NCBI GenBank assembly: GCA_964460185.1
Contig: CAYWTM010000053.1
Coordinates: forward strand, 1-21,518
Origin: JAVJPJ01 sp040217295
Lineage (GTDB): Bacteria; Pseudomonadota; Alphaproteobacteria; Rhodobacterales; Rhodobacteraceae
Reading direction: 5' to 3'
Length of the DNA stretch: 21,518 nucleotides
Made by a program: the position numbers and the translations under genes. The notes below the pieces were generated by a model that was not told where the DNA came from, ran no database searches, and saw only the letters and a list, made by a program, of their open reading frames with translations. Positions 7,484 to 14,314 of the stretch are shown here, one piece after another; position 1 is the first letter of the stretch, and the number at the start of each line of letters is the position of its first letter.

Positions 7484-8647
7484 CTATTGATCCGACGCCG
7501 CGCGCTCCGCCTCGATCTGACGCCACCGGGCAACATTTCTGTTATGTTCCTCAAGGGTTTGCGCGAATGCGTGCCCCCCCGTCCCATCTGCCACGAAAAA
7601 GATGAAGTCGCTCCCGTCCGGGTTCACCGCCGCCTCGATCGCGGCACGCCCCGGGTTGGCGATCGGCGTCGGAGGAAGCCCGCTGATCACGTAGGTGTTC
7701 CACGGTGTCTCCCCCCGCAACTCGCTTTGCCGCAAGCCACGGCCCAGAATGCCGCGACCCTCCGTGATCCCGTAGATCACCGTCGGATCCGTCTGCAGGC
7801 GCATGCCGCGGTTCAGACGATTGATGAACACGCTCGACACGCGCTCCCGCTCATCGGGAACCGAGGTCTCCTTTTCGATGATCGACGCCAGGATCAGCGC
7901 CTCCTCGGCATTGGCCAAGGGCAAGCCGTCCTGGCGACCGGCCCAGGCTTCAGCCAGGATCACCGCCTGCGCGGCCCGCATGGTATCGAGGATCTCTTGC
8001 CGGTCCTGGCCGCGCCGCACGTCGAACGTATCGGGCGCCAGCATGCCCTCGGGCGGAACCTCCGCGATCTCGCCATCCAGGAAATCCGCCTGCCGCAACC
8101 CCTCGACGATCTGCCAACTGGTCAGCCCCTCGGGGACCGACACCCGGTAGACCATCGGCGTCCCGCTTGCGACCAGGTCGGCATAGACCTCCGGCACACC
8201 GTCCTCGTAGGCGAAATCCGCCAGCGCCACGATCTCGCCCGTGCCCGGCACCCGCTCGCGCAGGCGCAACTCGCCAGTCCCCGCAAGGCGCAACACGTAG
8301 GTCGCCGTATAACGGAACTGCGACGGCCCGCCCGCCGTCACGATCTGCAGAACCTCTTCCATCGACGACCCGGCCGGAATCTCGTAGTTCCCGAACCGCA
8401 GCTGGTCGGCCATGTCCGCATAATCCGCGCCCAACCGGAACAGCAGATCCGACGAGATGGCCCCCGCCTCCTCCAGCTCGCGGGACACCCGGCTCAGGCT
8501 CGCACCGCGTGGCACCTCGAAAAATACCGCCTCGCTCAACGGCCCCGGCGCGCGGAATTCGCGCTGCCCCCAGGCAATCACCCCGGCCAGCGCCATCAGC
8601 GCGACGATCAGGAAACTCATCCCGTTGGCGGCAACGCTCTTCCACAT
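7484..8647 (-). CDS. mltG: Endolytic murein transglycosylase MltG
   Basis: A 387-residue MltG (YceG) protein. MltG cleaves nascent peptidoglycan glycan strands at the inner membrane and is thought to set strand length. One membrane anchor lies at about residues 9-26 (GMSFLIVALMALAGVIAW). The LysM-like part (VPRGASLSRVSRELEEAGAI, LRFGNYEIPAGSSMEEVL) is followed by the catalytic domain with EEALILASIIEKETSVPDER, the likely catalytic Glu being at about residue 258, then GMRLQTDPTVIYGI and PWNTYVISGLPPTPIANPG. Between residues ~110 and 165 there is extra sequence not present in the E. coli protein. The gene starts 6 bases after fabF, so it is probably cotranscribed. Confidence 0.95.
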   Translation of the reverse strand: MWKSVAANGMSFLIVALMALAGVIAWGQREFRAPGPLSEAVFFEVPRGASLSRVSRELEEAGAISSDLLFRLGADYADMADQLRFGNYEIPAGSSMEEVLQIVTAGGPSQFRYTATYVLRLAGTGELRLRERVPGTGEIVALADFAYEDGVPEVYADLVASGTPMVYRVSVPEGLTSWQIVEGLRQADFLDGEIAEVPPEGMLAPDTFDVRRGQDRQEILDTMRAAQAVILAEAWAGRQDGLPLANAEEALILASIIEKETSVPDERERVSSVFINRLNRGMRLQTDPTVIYGITEGRGILGRGLRQSELRGETPWNTYVISGLPPTPIANPGRAAIEAAVNPDGSDFIFFVADGTGGHAFAQTLEEHNRNVARWRQIEAERAASDQ

Positions 8648-8653
8648 GGACGA

Positions 8654-9910
8654 TTAAACCCTACCCATGATCAGGCAGGCATTGGTGCCGCCGAACCCGA
8701 AGGAATTGGACTGCACTACGTTGATTTCGGCCTTCACGGCCTTGTTCGCGCACAGGTTGATCTCGGTCTCGGCGGCGGGATTGTCCAGGTTGATGGTCGG
8801 CGGCGCCACCTGGTCACGGATCGCCAGGATCGAGAAGATCGCCTCGATCGCGCCCGCCGCTCCCAGCAGATGCCCGGTCATCGACTTGGTCGACGACATC
8901 AACAGGCTCTTCGAATGGTCGCCCATCAACCGTTCCACCGCGCCCAACTCGATCGTATCGGCCATGGTCGAAGTGCCATGCGCATTCACGTAGTCGATAT
9001 CCGATGGCTGCAGCCCCGCCCGTTTCAGCGCCGCCCGCATCGCACGTTCGGCCCCCTCGTGATCGGGTGGCGGCGCGGTGATGTGATAGGCGTCACCCGA
9101 CAGGCCATAGCCCAGGATCTCGGCATAGATCGTGGCGCCACGTGCCTTCGCGTGCTCGTATTCCTCCAGCACCACGCAACCGGCCCCCTCGCCCATGACA
9201 AACCCGTCACTGTCGCTGTCCCAAGGGCGCGAGGCCTTTTCGGGTTCATGGCCGCGTTTGGTCGACAACGCCTTGCACGCGTTGAAACCGGCGATCCCGA
9301 TGGCGCAGATCGGGCTTTCGGCCCCGCCGGCCACCATCACATCGGCATCATCCAGCGCGATCAGACGGGCCGCATCGCCGATCGCATGCGCGCCCGTCGA
9401 ACAGGCGGTCACAACCGCGTGGTTCGGCCCCTTGAAGCCATAGCGGATCGACACCTGACCGGAGATCAGGTTGATCAACGCGCCCGGCACAAAGAACGGC
9501 GACACCCGGCGCGGCCCGCGCTCGTTGAGCACCAGCGACGTGTCCGCGATCGACGACAAGCCCCCGATCCCCGACCCGATCAACACACCCGTGCGCCACT
9601 GCTCCTCGTTTTCCATGGGCTTCCAGCCACTGTCCTCGACCGCCTGAACGGCAGCCGCCATGCCATAGAGGATGAAGTCGTCGACCTTGCGGCGCTCCTT
9701 CGGCTCCATCCAGTCATCGGGATTGAACGTGCCGTCGGTGCCGTCGCCCAACGGCACCTCGCAGGCATATTGTGTGCCCATCGCACTTGCGTCGAACCGC
9801 GTGATCGGGCCCGCGCCCGACTGGCCGCCCAACAGGCGGCTCCAGGTTTCTTCCACGCCCGATGCCAGCGGCGTTACCAGCCCCAGACCCGTCACAACCA
9901 CTCGACGCAT
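8654..9910 (-). CDS. fabF: Beta-ketoacyl-ACP synthase II (FabF)
   Basis: A 418-residue KAS II, which extends acyl-ACP with malonyl-ACP in fatty-acid elongation. The Cys-His-His triad is visible: the nucleophile in VVTACSTGAHAIGDA, one His in YVNAHGTSTMADTIELGAV, and the other in SSTKSMTGHLLGAAGAIEAI. The N-terminus RRVVVTGLGLVTPLASGVEE and C-terminus NSFGFGGTNACLIMGRV are typical. GAGGG lies about 8 bases before the ATG. It is separated from acpP by 342 bases containing terminator-like elements, so fabF-mltG probably has its own promoter. Full length with no defects. Confidence 0.97.
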   Translation of the reverse strand: MRRVVVTGLGLVTPLASGVEETWSRLLGGQSGAGPITRFDASAMGTQYACEVPLGDGTDGTFNPDDWMEPKERRKVDDFILYGMAAAVQAVEDSGWKPMENEEQWRTGVLIGSGIGGLSSIADTSLVLNERGPRRVSPFFVPGALINLISGQVSIRYGFKGPNHAVVTACSTGAHAIGDAARLIALDDADVMVAGGAESPICAIGIAGFNACKALSTKRGHEPEKASRPWDSDSDGFVMGEGAGCVVLEEYEHAKARGATIYAEILGYGLSGDAYHITAPPPDHEGAERAMRAALKRAGLQPSDIDYVNAHGTSTMADTIELGAVERLMGDHSKSLLMSSTKSMTGHLLGAAGAIEAIFSILAIRDQVAPPTINLDNPAAETEINLCANKAVKAEINVVQSNSFGFGGTNACLIMGRV

Positions 9911-10048
9911 GTATCAGCCCTCACGTTTTTTCGTATCCAACGCCTTGCGCCGTGATACCGCGCAGGGCTGCATGTGCGCAATCCCTGCCCGGCCAACCTT
10001 GTTGCGGTTGCCGACACATCCCTTACGTCTATCCTATCTTTATCCCAC

Positions 10049-10084
10049 AAAAAATGGCCGCCGGAGGCATTCCGACATCTCCGG
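10049..10084 (-). terminator. Hairpin plus T-run, possible dispersed intergenic element
   Basis: On the minus strand CCGGAG-N12-CTCCGG is followed six bases later by TTTTTT. The phrase TGCCTCCGGCGG then ATTTTTT and GATAAAGATAGG resembles, from memory, a very common intergenic element in Rhodobacteraceae genomes. Its function as a terminator is uncertain because of the gap between stem and T-run. Confidence 0.4.
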
Positions 10085-10130
10085 AGGCGCAAACGACCGC
10101 CGGTTGGGCACCGCCGGGTGCGGGGATCTC

Positions 10131-10151
10131 GATTTTTGCCCCGCAAAAATC
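10131..10151. repeat. Perfect inverted repeat between acpP and fabF
   Basis: GATTTTTGC-CCC-GCAAAAATC has 9-base perfect arms and a 3-base loop, on either strand. It lies midway between the acpP terminator and the fabF promoter region. It may be a dispersed palindrome or a secondary terminator. Confidence 0.5.
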
Positions 10152-10195
10152 CCTCGGGCGGCGACGCAGTCGGCGCAAGACCGCCGTGGACAAAG

Positions 10196-10227
10196 CAAAA
10201 CGGCCCCCGCTTGCGCGACGGCCGTTA
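10196..10227 (-). terminator. Terminator of acpP
   Basis: On the minus strand AACGGCC and GGCCGTT form a stem around a ~15-base loop, followed by TTTTGCTTT. It begins about 25 bases after the acpP stop codon, so it should end the abundant acpP message. Confidence 0.65.
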
Positions 10228-10252
10228 GCAGATAGGTTCAAAGATATCGCTG

Positions 10253-10486
10253 TTACTGCGCTTCTTTGATGAATTTGACCGCATCGCCGAAGGTCTGGAT
10301 GGTCTCGGCGGCGTCATCGGGGATCTCGATGCCGAACTCTTCCTCGAACGCCATCACAAGCTCAACGGTGTCAAGCGAATCCGCGCCCAGATCGTCGATG
10401 AAAGAGGCATTCTCCACCACCTTGTCTTCTTCAACGCTCAGGTGTTCCACCACGATCTTCTTCACGCGCACTTCGATGTCGCTCAT
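10253..10486 (-). CDS. acpP: Acyl carrier protein
   Basis: A 77-residue acidic ACP, the carrier of growing acyl chains. The phosphopantetheine attachment site is in IDDLGADSLDTVELVMAFEE; the Ser of DSL receives the cofactor. The N-terminus MSDIEVRVKKIVVEHLSVEE and the ending AVKFIKEAQ are standard, and the length is normal. It lies between fabG and fabF, the usual fatty-acid order. A separate promoter upstream (10630-10657) and its own terminator (10196-10227) suggest independent high expression. Confidence 0.98.
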   Translation of the reverse strand: MSDIEVRVKKIVVEHLSVEEDKVVENASFIDDLGADSLDTVELVMAFEEEFGIEIPDDAAETIQTFGDAVKFIKEAQ

Positions 10487-10629
10487 CTTACGATCCTCGT
10501 CTCATTGCGGCGCCGGTATTGCCCGGCCCCTTCGTTTGCGTTTTGCCTGTTCGGCCGCTCATGGCCCGCCCATGCCCTGCATGGATCGGACCGCACCGAA
10601 AGGGCGGACCCCACGGCAAATCTGCGCCG

Positions 10630-10657
10630 CCTATAGCATAGTCCGGGACGAAGGCAA
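10630..10657 (-). promoter_or_regulatory. Candidate acpP promoter
   Basis: On the minus strand TTGCCT (10657-10652), a 16-base spacer and TATAGG (10635-10630) resemble a housekeeping sigma-factor promoter. It would give an acpP leader of about 135 bases. This is pattern matching only. Confidence 0.45.
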
Positions 10658-10696
10658 CTGCCTAGAAGCCGGAAAATGCGCCGGGCCAGGCAGGTA

Positions 10697-11434
10697 TCAG
10701 ATCATGGCCATGCCACCGTTCACATGCAAGGTCGTGCCCGTCACATATCCGGCTTCGGCGCTTGCAAGGTACAGCGTGGCGGCCGCGATCTCGGCCGGGG
10801 TGCCCATCCGACCCGCCGGGATCTGGGTCAGGATCTTGCCCTTCTGATCATCGGTCAGCTTGTCGGTCATCGCCGTCTCGATGAATCCCGGCGCCACGCA
10901 GTTCACCGTGATCCCCCGGCTTGCCACTTCATAAGCCAGCGATTTCGACATGCCGACCATGCCGGCCTTGGAGGCCGCGTAATTGCCCTGGCCCGGATTG
11001 CCCGTCGCACCCACCACCGACGAGACATTCACGATCCGGCCCCAACGCGCCTTCATCATGCCGCGCAGCACGCCGCGGCACAGCCGCATGGTCGATGTCA
11101 GGTTGACCTCGATCACGCTGGCCCATTCCTCGTCCGACATCCGCATGAACAGGTTGTCGCGCGTGATGCCGGCATTGTTGACCAGCACATCGACCGATCC
11201 CATCGCAGCCATGGCCGCCTTGGGCAGCGCCTCAACCGCCTGCGCATCGCTCAGGTTGCACGGCAGCACATGGGCCCGCTCCCCCAGATCGGCGGCCAGC
11301 GCCTGCAGCGGCTCGACCCGCGTCCCCGACAGGCCAACAACGGCACCGGCCCCATGCAGCATCCGCGCGATCTCGGCGCCGATCCCGCCTGATGCACCCG
11401 TCACAAGCGCGGTCTTTCCTGTCAAATCGAACAT
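10697..11434 (-). CDS. fabG: 3-oxoacyl-ACP reductase FabG
   Basis: A 245-residue short-chain dehydrogenase that reduces 3-oxoacyl-ACP with NADPH. The nucleotide-binding motif ALVTGASGGIGAEIARML is near the N-terminus. Catalytic residues lie in IVNVSSVVGATGNPGQGNYA (Ser, Tyr) and the following SK. The ending GYVTGTTLHVNGGMAMI is characteristic of FabG rather than of other short-chain dehydrogenases. A strong purine-rich ribosome site (GAGGGGAGAA) precedes the ATG. It starts 23 bases after the preceding ClpP-like gene, consistent with one fabD-fabG transcript. Confidence 0.97.
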   Translation of the reverse strand: MFDLTGKTALVTGASGGIGAEIARMLHGAGAVVGLSGTRVEPLQALAADLGERAHVLPCNLSDAQAVEALPKAAMAAMGSVDVLVNNAGITRDNLFMRMSDEEWASVIEVNLTSTMRLCRGVLRGMMKARWGRIVNVSSVVGATGNPGQGNYAASKAGMVGMSKSLAYEVASRGITVNCVAPGFIETAMTDKLTDDQKGKILTQIPAGRMGTPAEIAAATLYLASAEAGYVTGTTLHVNGGMAMI

Positions 11435-11457
11435 AGCCTTCTCCCCTCGGACAGAGC

Positions 11458-12036
11458 TTAACCGCCCGTAACCAAACCGTATTCCGCGACCTCGGATGGG
11501 CCGACACTATGCCCCTCGCCGACAGGTGCCGCATTGATCATGAACCCGTAGAACCCGGGTCCACCCAGCATCGCGTCAACATATCGCCGCCGCTCTGTAT
11601 GCGCCGGGTGATCGGCGGGCAAGGCCGAAGCCGGGCCCACCGGCGTCTGCCAGTCCGACACCAACAGCTCCGCGCCTTCGCCCATCCGCCGCTCTACACC
11701 GGCCAGGAAAAGATACACCGCATCCCCCGCAAGCGTCACCCCCGGCGCAAGTTCGGTATCCAGCCCCAGCACCCGGATCAGCGCGCCTTTCTGCACGATC
11801 GACGTTGAGTCGCTGTCGCGATCTATGTCTTCCAGCACGATGGTCGTGATGCCCGGGTTCTGTTCGATCAGGCTGTCGATGCGCTCGGTCGATGACAGCG
11901 TCAACGTCCCCGACACGATCAACCGCGTTCCATCCACCCTGAATGATGCGGCGCCGCTGCTTGCCATCCAGACAAGGCCTGCGGTCGCCGCGCATACCAG
12001 AACCACCCCACCAAGCCACAGAACCGCGCGCCTCAT
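11458..12036 (-). CDS. Membrane-anchored ClpP/crotonase-like protein, catalytically degenerate
   Basis: A 192-residue protein with an N-terminal signal anchor (residues ~4-24, AVLWLGGVVLVCAATAGLVW) and a predicted periplasmic domain. The pattern FRVDGTRLIVSGTLTLSSTE, TTIVLEDIDRDSDSTSIVQK, GALIRVLGLDTELAPG, LAGDAVYLFLAGVERRMGEG, and EVAEYGLVTGG follows the COG3904-like ClpP/crotonase-fold family. In that family the segment before 'FLGG' normally carries the catalytic Ser (SACA) and a later His. Here these places read GDAVY and VSDWQ, so peptidase activity looks lost. It overlaps the fabD stop by 4 bases (ATGA) and leads into fabG. Fold assignment is by eye; its function is unknown, and a role near fatty-acid or envelope synthesis is only suggested by context. 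Confidence 0.6.
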   Translation of the reverse strand: MRRAVLWLGGVVLVCAATAGLVWMASSGAASFRVDGTRLIVSGTLTLSSTERIDSLIEQNPGITTIVLEDIDRDSDSTSIVQKGALIRVLGLDTELAPGVTLAGDAVYLFLAGVERRMGEGAELLVSDWQTPVGPASALPADHPAHTERRRYVDAMLGGPGFYGFMINAAPVGEGHSVGPSEVAEYGLVTGG

Positions 12037-12977
12037 GCCGCGCTCGCGCTTGCGACGGCGGCCTTGATCTCGTCGGGCGTGCCGACGGTGCGGGTCACCA
12101 CCGACCGCTCGATCCGCTTGACCATGCCCGACAGGGCCTTGCCCGCGCCGATTTCCCAGGTCTCGCTCACGCCATCGGACACCATCCAGGCGATGCTTTC
12201 GCGCCAGCGCACGCGGCCCGTGACCTGGTCGATCAGACGGTCACGGATCAACGCCGCGGAACTTTCCGGCAGCGCGGTGACATTGCCGACCAGCGGCACC
12301 ACCGGCGCCGACATGTTGACGTGGCTGAGGGCCTCGGCCATGGCGTCGGCCGCAGGCTGCATCAACGAACAATGGAACGGGGCCGAAACCGGCAGGATCA
12401 CCGCGCGCTTCGCACCCTGCAGCTTGGCGATCTCAACCGCGCGCATGACCGCATCCCGATTGCCCGAAATCACGACCTGAGCCGGGTCGTTGTCATTGGC
12501 GGCCGCGCAGACCTGATCCTGGGCCGCCTCGGCCGCAATCGCGGTCGCCGCCTCGAGATCCAGCCCCAACAGGGCCGCCATGGCCCCCTCTCCCGACGGT
12601 ACCGCCTGTTGCATCGCCTCTCCGCGCGCGCGCAGCAACCGGGCGGTATCCGCAAGGCTCAAGCTGCCAGCGGCGCACAGGGCCGAATATTCGCCAAGCG
12701 AATGCCCCGCAACGTAAGCCGCTGCCGTGACATCCACGCCCTCGGCCTTCAACGCCGCCATGGCCGCCATCGACGTCGCCATCAGCGCCGGCTGCGCATT
12801 GCGGGTCAGCGTCAGCTCATCCTGCTCGCCGCCCCAGATCAGCGCCGATAGCTTCTCGCCCAATGCCTCGTCAACGGCATGGAAAACATCGCGCGCTTCG
12901 CGATAGGCCTCGGCCAGGTCCCGGCCCATGCCGATGGTCTGCGCGCCCTGTCCGGGAAAAAGGAAAGCTCGGGTCAT
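12033..12977 (-). CDS. fabD: Malonyl-CoA:ACP transacylase FabD
   Basis: A 314-residue malonyl-CoA:ACP acyltransferase, which makes malonyl-ACP for elongation. The N-terminus TRAFLFPGQGAQTIGMGRDL and the nucleophile motif VAGHSLGEYSALCAAG (Ser at about residue 93) are diagnostic. ILPVSAPFHCSLMQPAADAM holds the catalytic His, and VGNVTA and RVRWRESIAWM follow as usual. An ATG exists at 12992, but the start at 12977 matches the family N-terminus and has GAGG about 9 bases upstream. It overlaps the next gene by 4 bases and heads the fabD-fabG transcript. Confidence 0.97.
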   Translation of the reverse strand: MTRAFLFPGQGAQTIGMGRDLAEAYREARDVFHAVDEALGEKLSALIWGGEQDELTLTRNAQPALMATSMAAMAALKAEGVDVTAAAYVAGHSLGEYSALCAAGSLSLADTARLLRARGEAMQQAVPSGEGAMAALLGLDLEAATAIAAEAAQDQVCAAANDNDPAQVVISGNRDAVMRAVEIAKLQGAKRAVILPVSAPFHCSLMQPAADAMAEALSHVNMSAPVVPLVGNVTALPESSAALIRDRLIDQVTGRVRWRESIAWMVSDGVSETWEIGAGKALSGMVKRIERSVVTRTVGTPDEIKAAVASASAA

Positions 12978-12997
12978 GTCTGAGGTCCTCATATACC

Positions 12998-13033
12998 ATT
13001 ATATCATACACCTGCGCATCCGGGCTATCGCAA
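12998..13033 (-). promoter_or_regulatory. Candidate fabD promoter
   Basis: A perfect TATAAT (minus strand, 13003-12998) lies about 20 bases before the fabD start. The best -35-like hexamer, TTGCGA at 13033-13028, fits better with the overlapping TATGAT (19-base spacer) than with TATAAT (24-base spacer). The -10 is convincing; the -35 is not. Confidence 0.4.
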
Positions 13034-13065
13034 CCGCCGCGTCTGCGCAATTGCCTGCAGCCAAC

Positions 13066-13098
13066 GAAAAAGCGGCGCCCTTTGCAGAGCGCCGCTTT
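13066..13098 (-). terminator. Terminator of the pilin-fusion gene
   Basis: On the minus strand AGCGGCGC and GCGCCGCT form a perfect 8-pair stem with a 10-base loop, followed by TTTTTCG. It lies about 40 bases after the stop codon at 13133 and separates that gene from fabD. Confidence 0.8.
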
Positions 13099-13132
13099 CC
13101 GACAGAAGCCCGCCTTGCGGCGGGGCTGAGCA

Positions 13133-14035
13133 TCACCAGTTTTCGATTTCCAGTGTAACCGAGCAGTTGTTGCCCGCGAACGTACCGACCCAGATATCGA
13201 CCCGACCCGACAAGACCGGGTTGTTGGGGATGTTGAGCTCGGCATTGTAGTTGCGCCCGCTGTCATCGTCGAAATACCAGTTGCCCGATGGATCGCGCGC
13301 CAGAAGAACCGTATCGCAGCTCCCGTAGGTTTCAATCTCGAGCCGGTTGTAGCCCGACATCTGCGACACCGTCAGCGAGATGTTCGGCTGCGTGTCGACA
13401 TAGCCACGCCCCGGCAAGGAAGAACACGACGTCAGCGCGACATCGCCGCCGGCCTGGTAGTTGCTATAGGTCAGGATATTCCAAAGCTGCGAGCCCGTCG
13501 CGGACACGGCAGTGCCCGTCAAGGTCCCGTTCGGGCAAGTCGACGATCCACCCGAAGACCCGCCTGTCGTCGTTGTTGTGCCACCGGTCGTGGTGTCGCC
13601 GCCGGTCGTCGTGTCGCCACCTGTTCCGGGGTCCGTGGTCGATGTCGTGTCATCGTCGCCCGTGGTCTCCGTATCGTCGCCGGCGCCATCGCCGTTTGCG
13701 CTTGCATTGCCCGTCGGATCGAACGTGCCGCCCAGATCGCCACCGCCATCCGGGTCCTCGTAGGCCGGCACGATCGGCGGGCGCGGATCGTCCCACTCTT
13801 CGAATGGCGGGATGATCACGTCATCGGTCCAGTCGGTCACGAAGTATGGCGATTGAACCTCGTCTCGCACGTTGCCGCTGTAGTCGGTCAGGGTTGTATT
13901 GCCCACGTTCATGGCCGCGACCGCGGTGGCCGTGGCGGCCCCGCACAATACGACCCAGTCAACGGTGGCCGCACCGCTTTCGTGCCGCAGAAAGCGGCAA
14001 GCGAGCTGTAGGGCCGTCATGGGGTTGCGGAGCAT
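13133..14035 (-). CDS. Flp-type pilin fused to a four-cysteine beta-domain
   Basis: A 300-residue protein in three parts. Residues 1-43 look like a type IVb (Flp/Tad) prepilin: a basic leader, then ESGAATVDWVVLCGAATATA. The order G, four residues, D, W fits the Flp cleavage motif G/XXXXEY with conservative changes, and a hydrophobic helix follows. Residues ~94-166 are a spacer rich in Thr, Gly and Asp. Residues 167-300 form a domain with Cys at about 167, 204, 240 and 291, and with SCDTVLLARDPSGNWYFDDD and SGRVDIWVGTFAG. It is the same module present three times at 17053-18459 and resembles bacterial PPC-type beta-sandwich domains. The start at 14035 was chosen over 14056 because AAGGA lies 8 bases upstream. 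Flp pilins are normally under ~80 residues, so this is a large fusion. Function is unknown; surface display is inferred. Confidence 0.7.
   Translation of the reverse strand: MLRNPMTALQLACRFLRHESGAATVDWVVLCGAATATAVAAMNVGNTTLTDYSGNVRDEVQSPYFVTDWTDDVIIPPFEEWDDPRPPIVPAYEDPDGGGDLGGTFDPTGNASANGDGAGDDTETTGDDDTTSTTDPGTGGDTTTGGDTTTGGTTTTTGGSSGGSSTCPNGTLTGTAVSATGSQLWNILTYSNYQAGGDVALTSCSSLPGRGYVDTQPNISLTVSQMSGYNRLEIETYGSCDTVLLARDPSGNWYFDDDSGRNYNAELNIPNNPVLSGRVDIWVGTFAGNNCSVTLEIENW
13581..13616 (-). repeat. 18-base direct repeat in the Thr/Gly linker
   Basis: Two adjacent 18-base units (13581-13598 and 13599-13616) differ at two positions and encode the repeated GGDTTT hexapeptide of the pilin-fusion linker. 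Related but more degenerate units flank them. Confidence 0.7.
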
Positions 14036-14049
14036 ATGTCTTTTCCTTC

Positions 14050-14068
14050 GCGCCACGGGGGCTGGCGC
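14050..14068 (-). promoter_or_regulatory. Hairpin just upstream of the pilin-fusion ribosome site
   Basis: On the minus strand GCGCCA-N7-TGGCGC is a perfect 6-base-arm stem-loop ending next to the AAGGA ribosome site. It could affect translation or mRNA stability. It has no T-run, so it is not a terminator. Confidence 0.35.
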
Positions 14069-14171
14069 ACAGATTACATCTCCGTTTGATTAGCCGTGAA
14101 GAATGGTGAAAATGAGGCCGCAATCGTCAGAACCCGTGGCAATCGCCCCGTTTTTTCAGGCCAAACAGGGC

Positions 14172-14200
14172 TTGCCAGCCCGCCGCACCACAGCTATACG
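14172..14200 (+). promoter_or_regulatory. Candidate rpsF-rpsR-rplI promoter
   Basis: TTGCCA (14172-14177), a 17-base spacer and TATACG (14195-14200) form the best housekeeping-type promoter seen in the window. Predicted start of transcription is near 14207, one base before the leader stem described next. Confidence 0.55.
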
Positions 14201-14207
14201 CCGCAGG

Positions 14208-14262
14208 TCTCCGCCGCATTTTTGATGATCGGCGCACTCCCTCGTGGCCCGGGAGGCGGAGA
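14208..14262 (+). promoter_or_regulatory. Structured 5' leader of the rpsF operon
   Basis: TCTCCGCC (14208-14215) pairs perfectly with GGCGGAGA (14255-14262). Stacked inside, TCCC (14238-14241) pairs with GGGA (14251-14254), and a ~22-base bulge lies on the 5' side. In other bacteria the S6:S18 complex binds a conserved motif in its own leader and represses translation. This structure is a candidate for that role, but I did not verify the conserved CCG bulge. Confidence 0.4.
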
Positions 14263-14314
14263 TGGCAATTGTCCCCGGCCTATGAAAGGCGCCCGTAACA
14301 GAACTGGAGCACTC

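Larger units (their letters stand above)
9911..10252. other. Gene-free region between acpP and fabF
   Basis: No gene is supported. On the minus strand it holds the acpP terminator (10196-10227), a perfect 9-base-arm hairpin (10131-10151) and a CCGGAG/CTCCGG hairpin followed by T6 (10049-10084). The remaining ~130 bases next to fabF presumably carry its promoter. TTGCGC-N18-TATCAC can be found there but is weak. Confidence 0.5.

Noticed and set aside
7487..9955. An 822-codon plus-strand open frame opposite mltG and fabF
   Set aside because: Both minus-strand genes are unmistakable; the plus-strand translation is low-complexity Arg/His-rich and lacks any recognisable domain.
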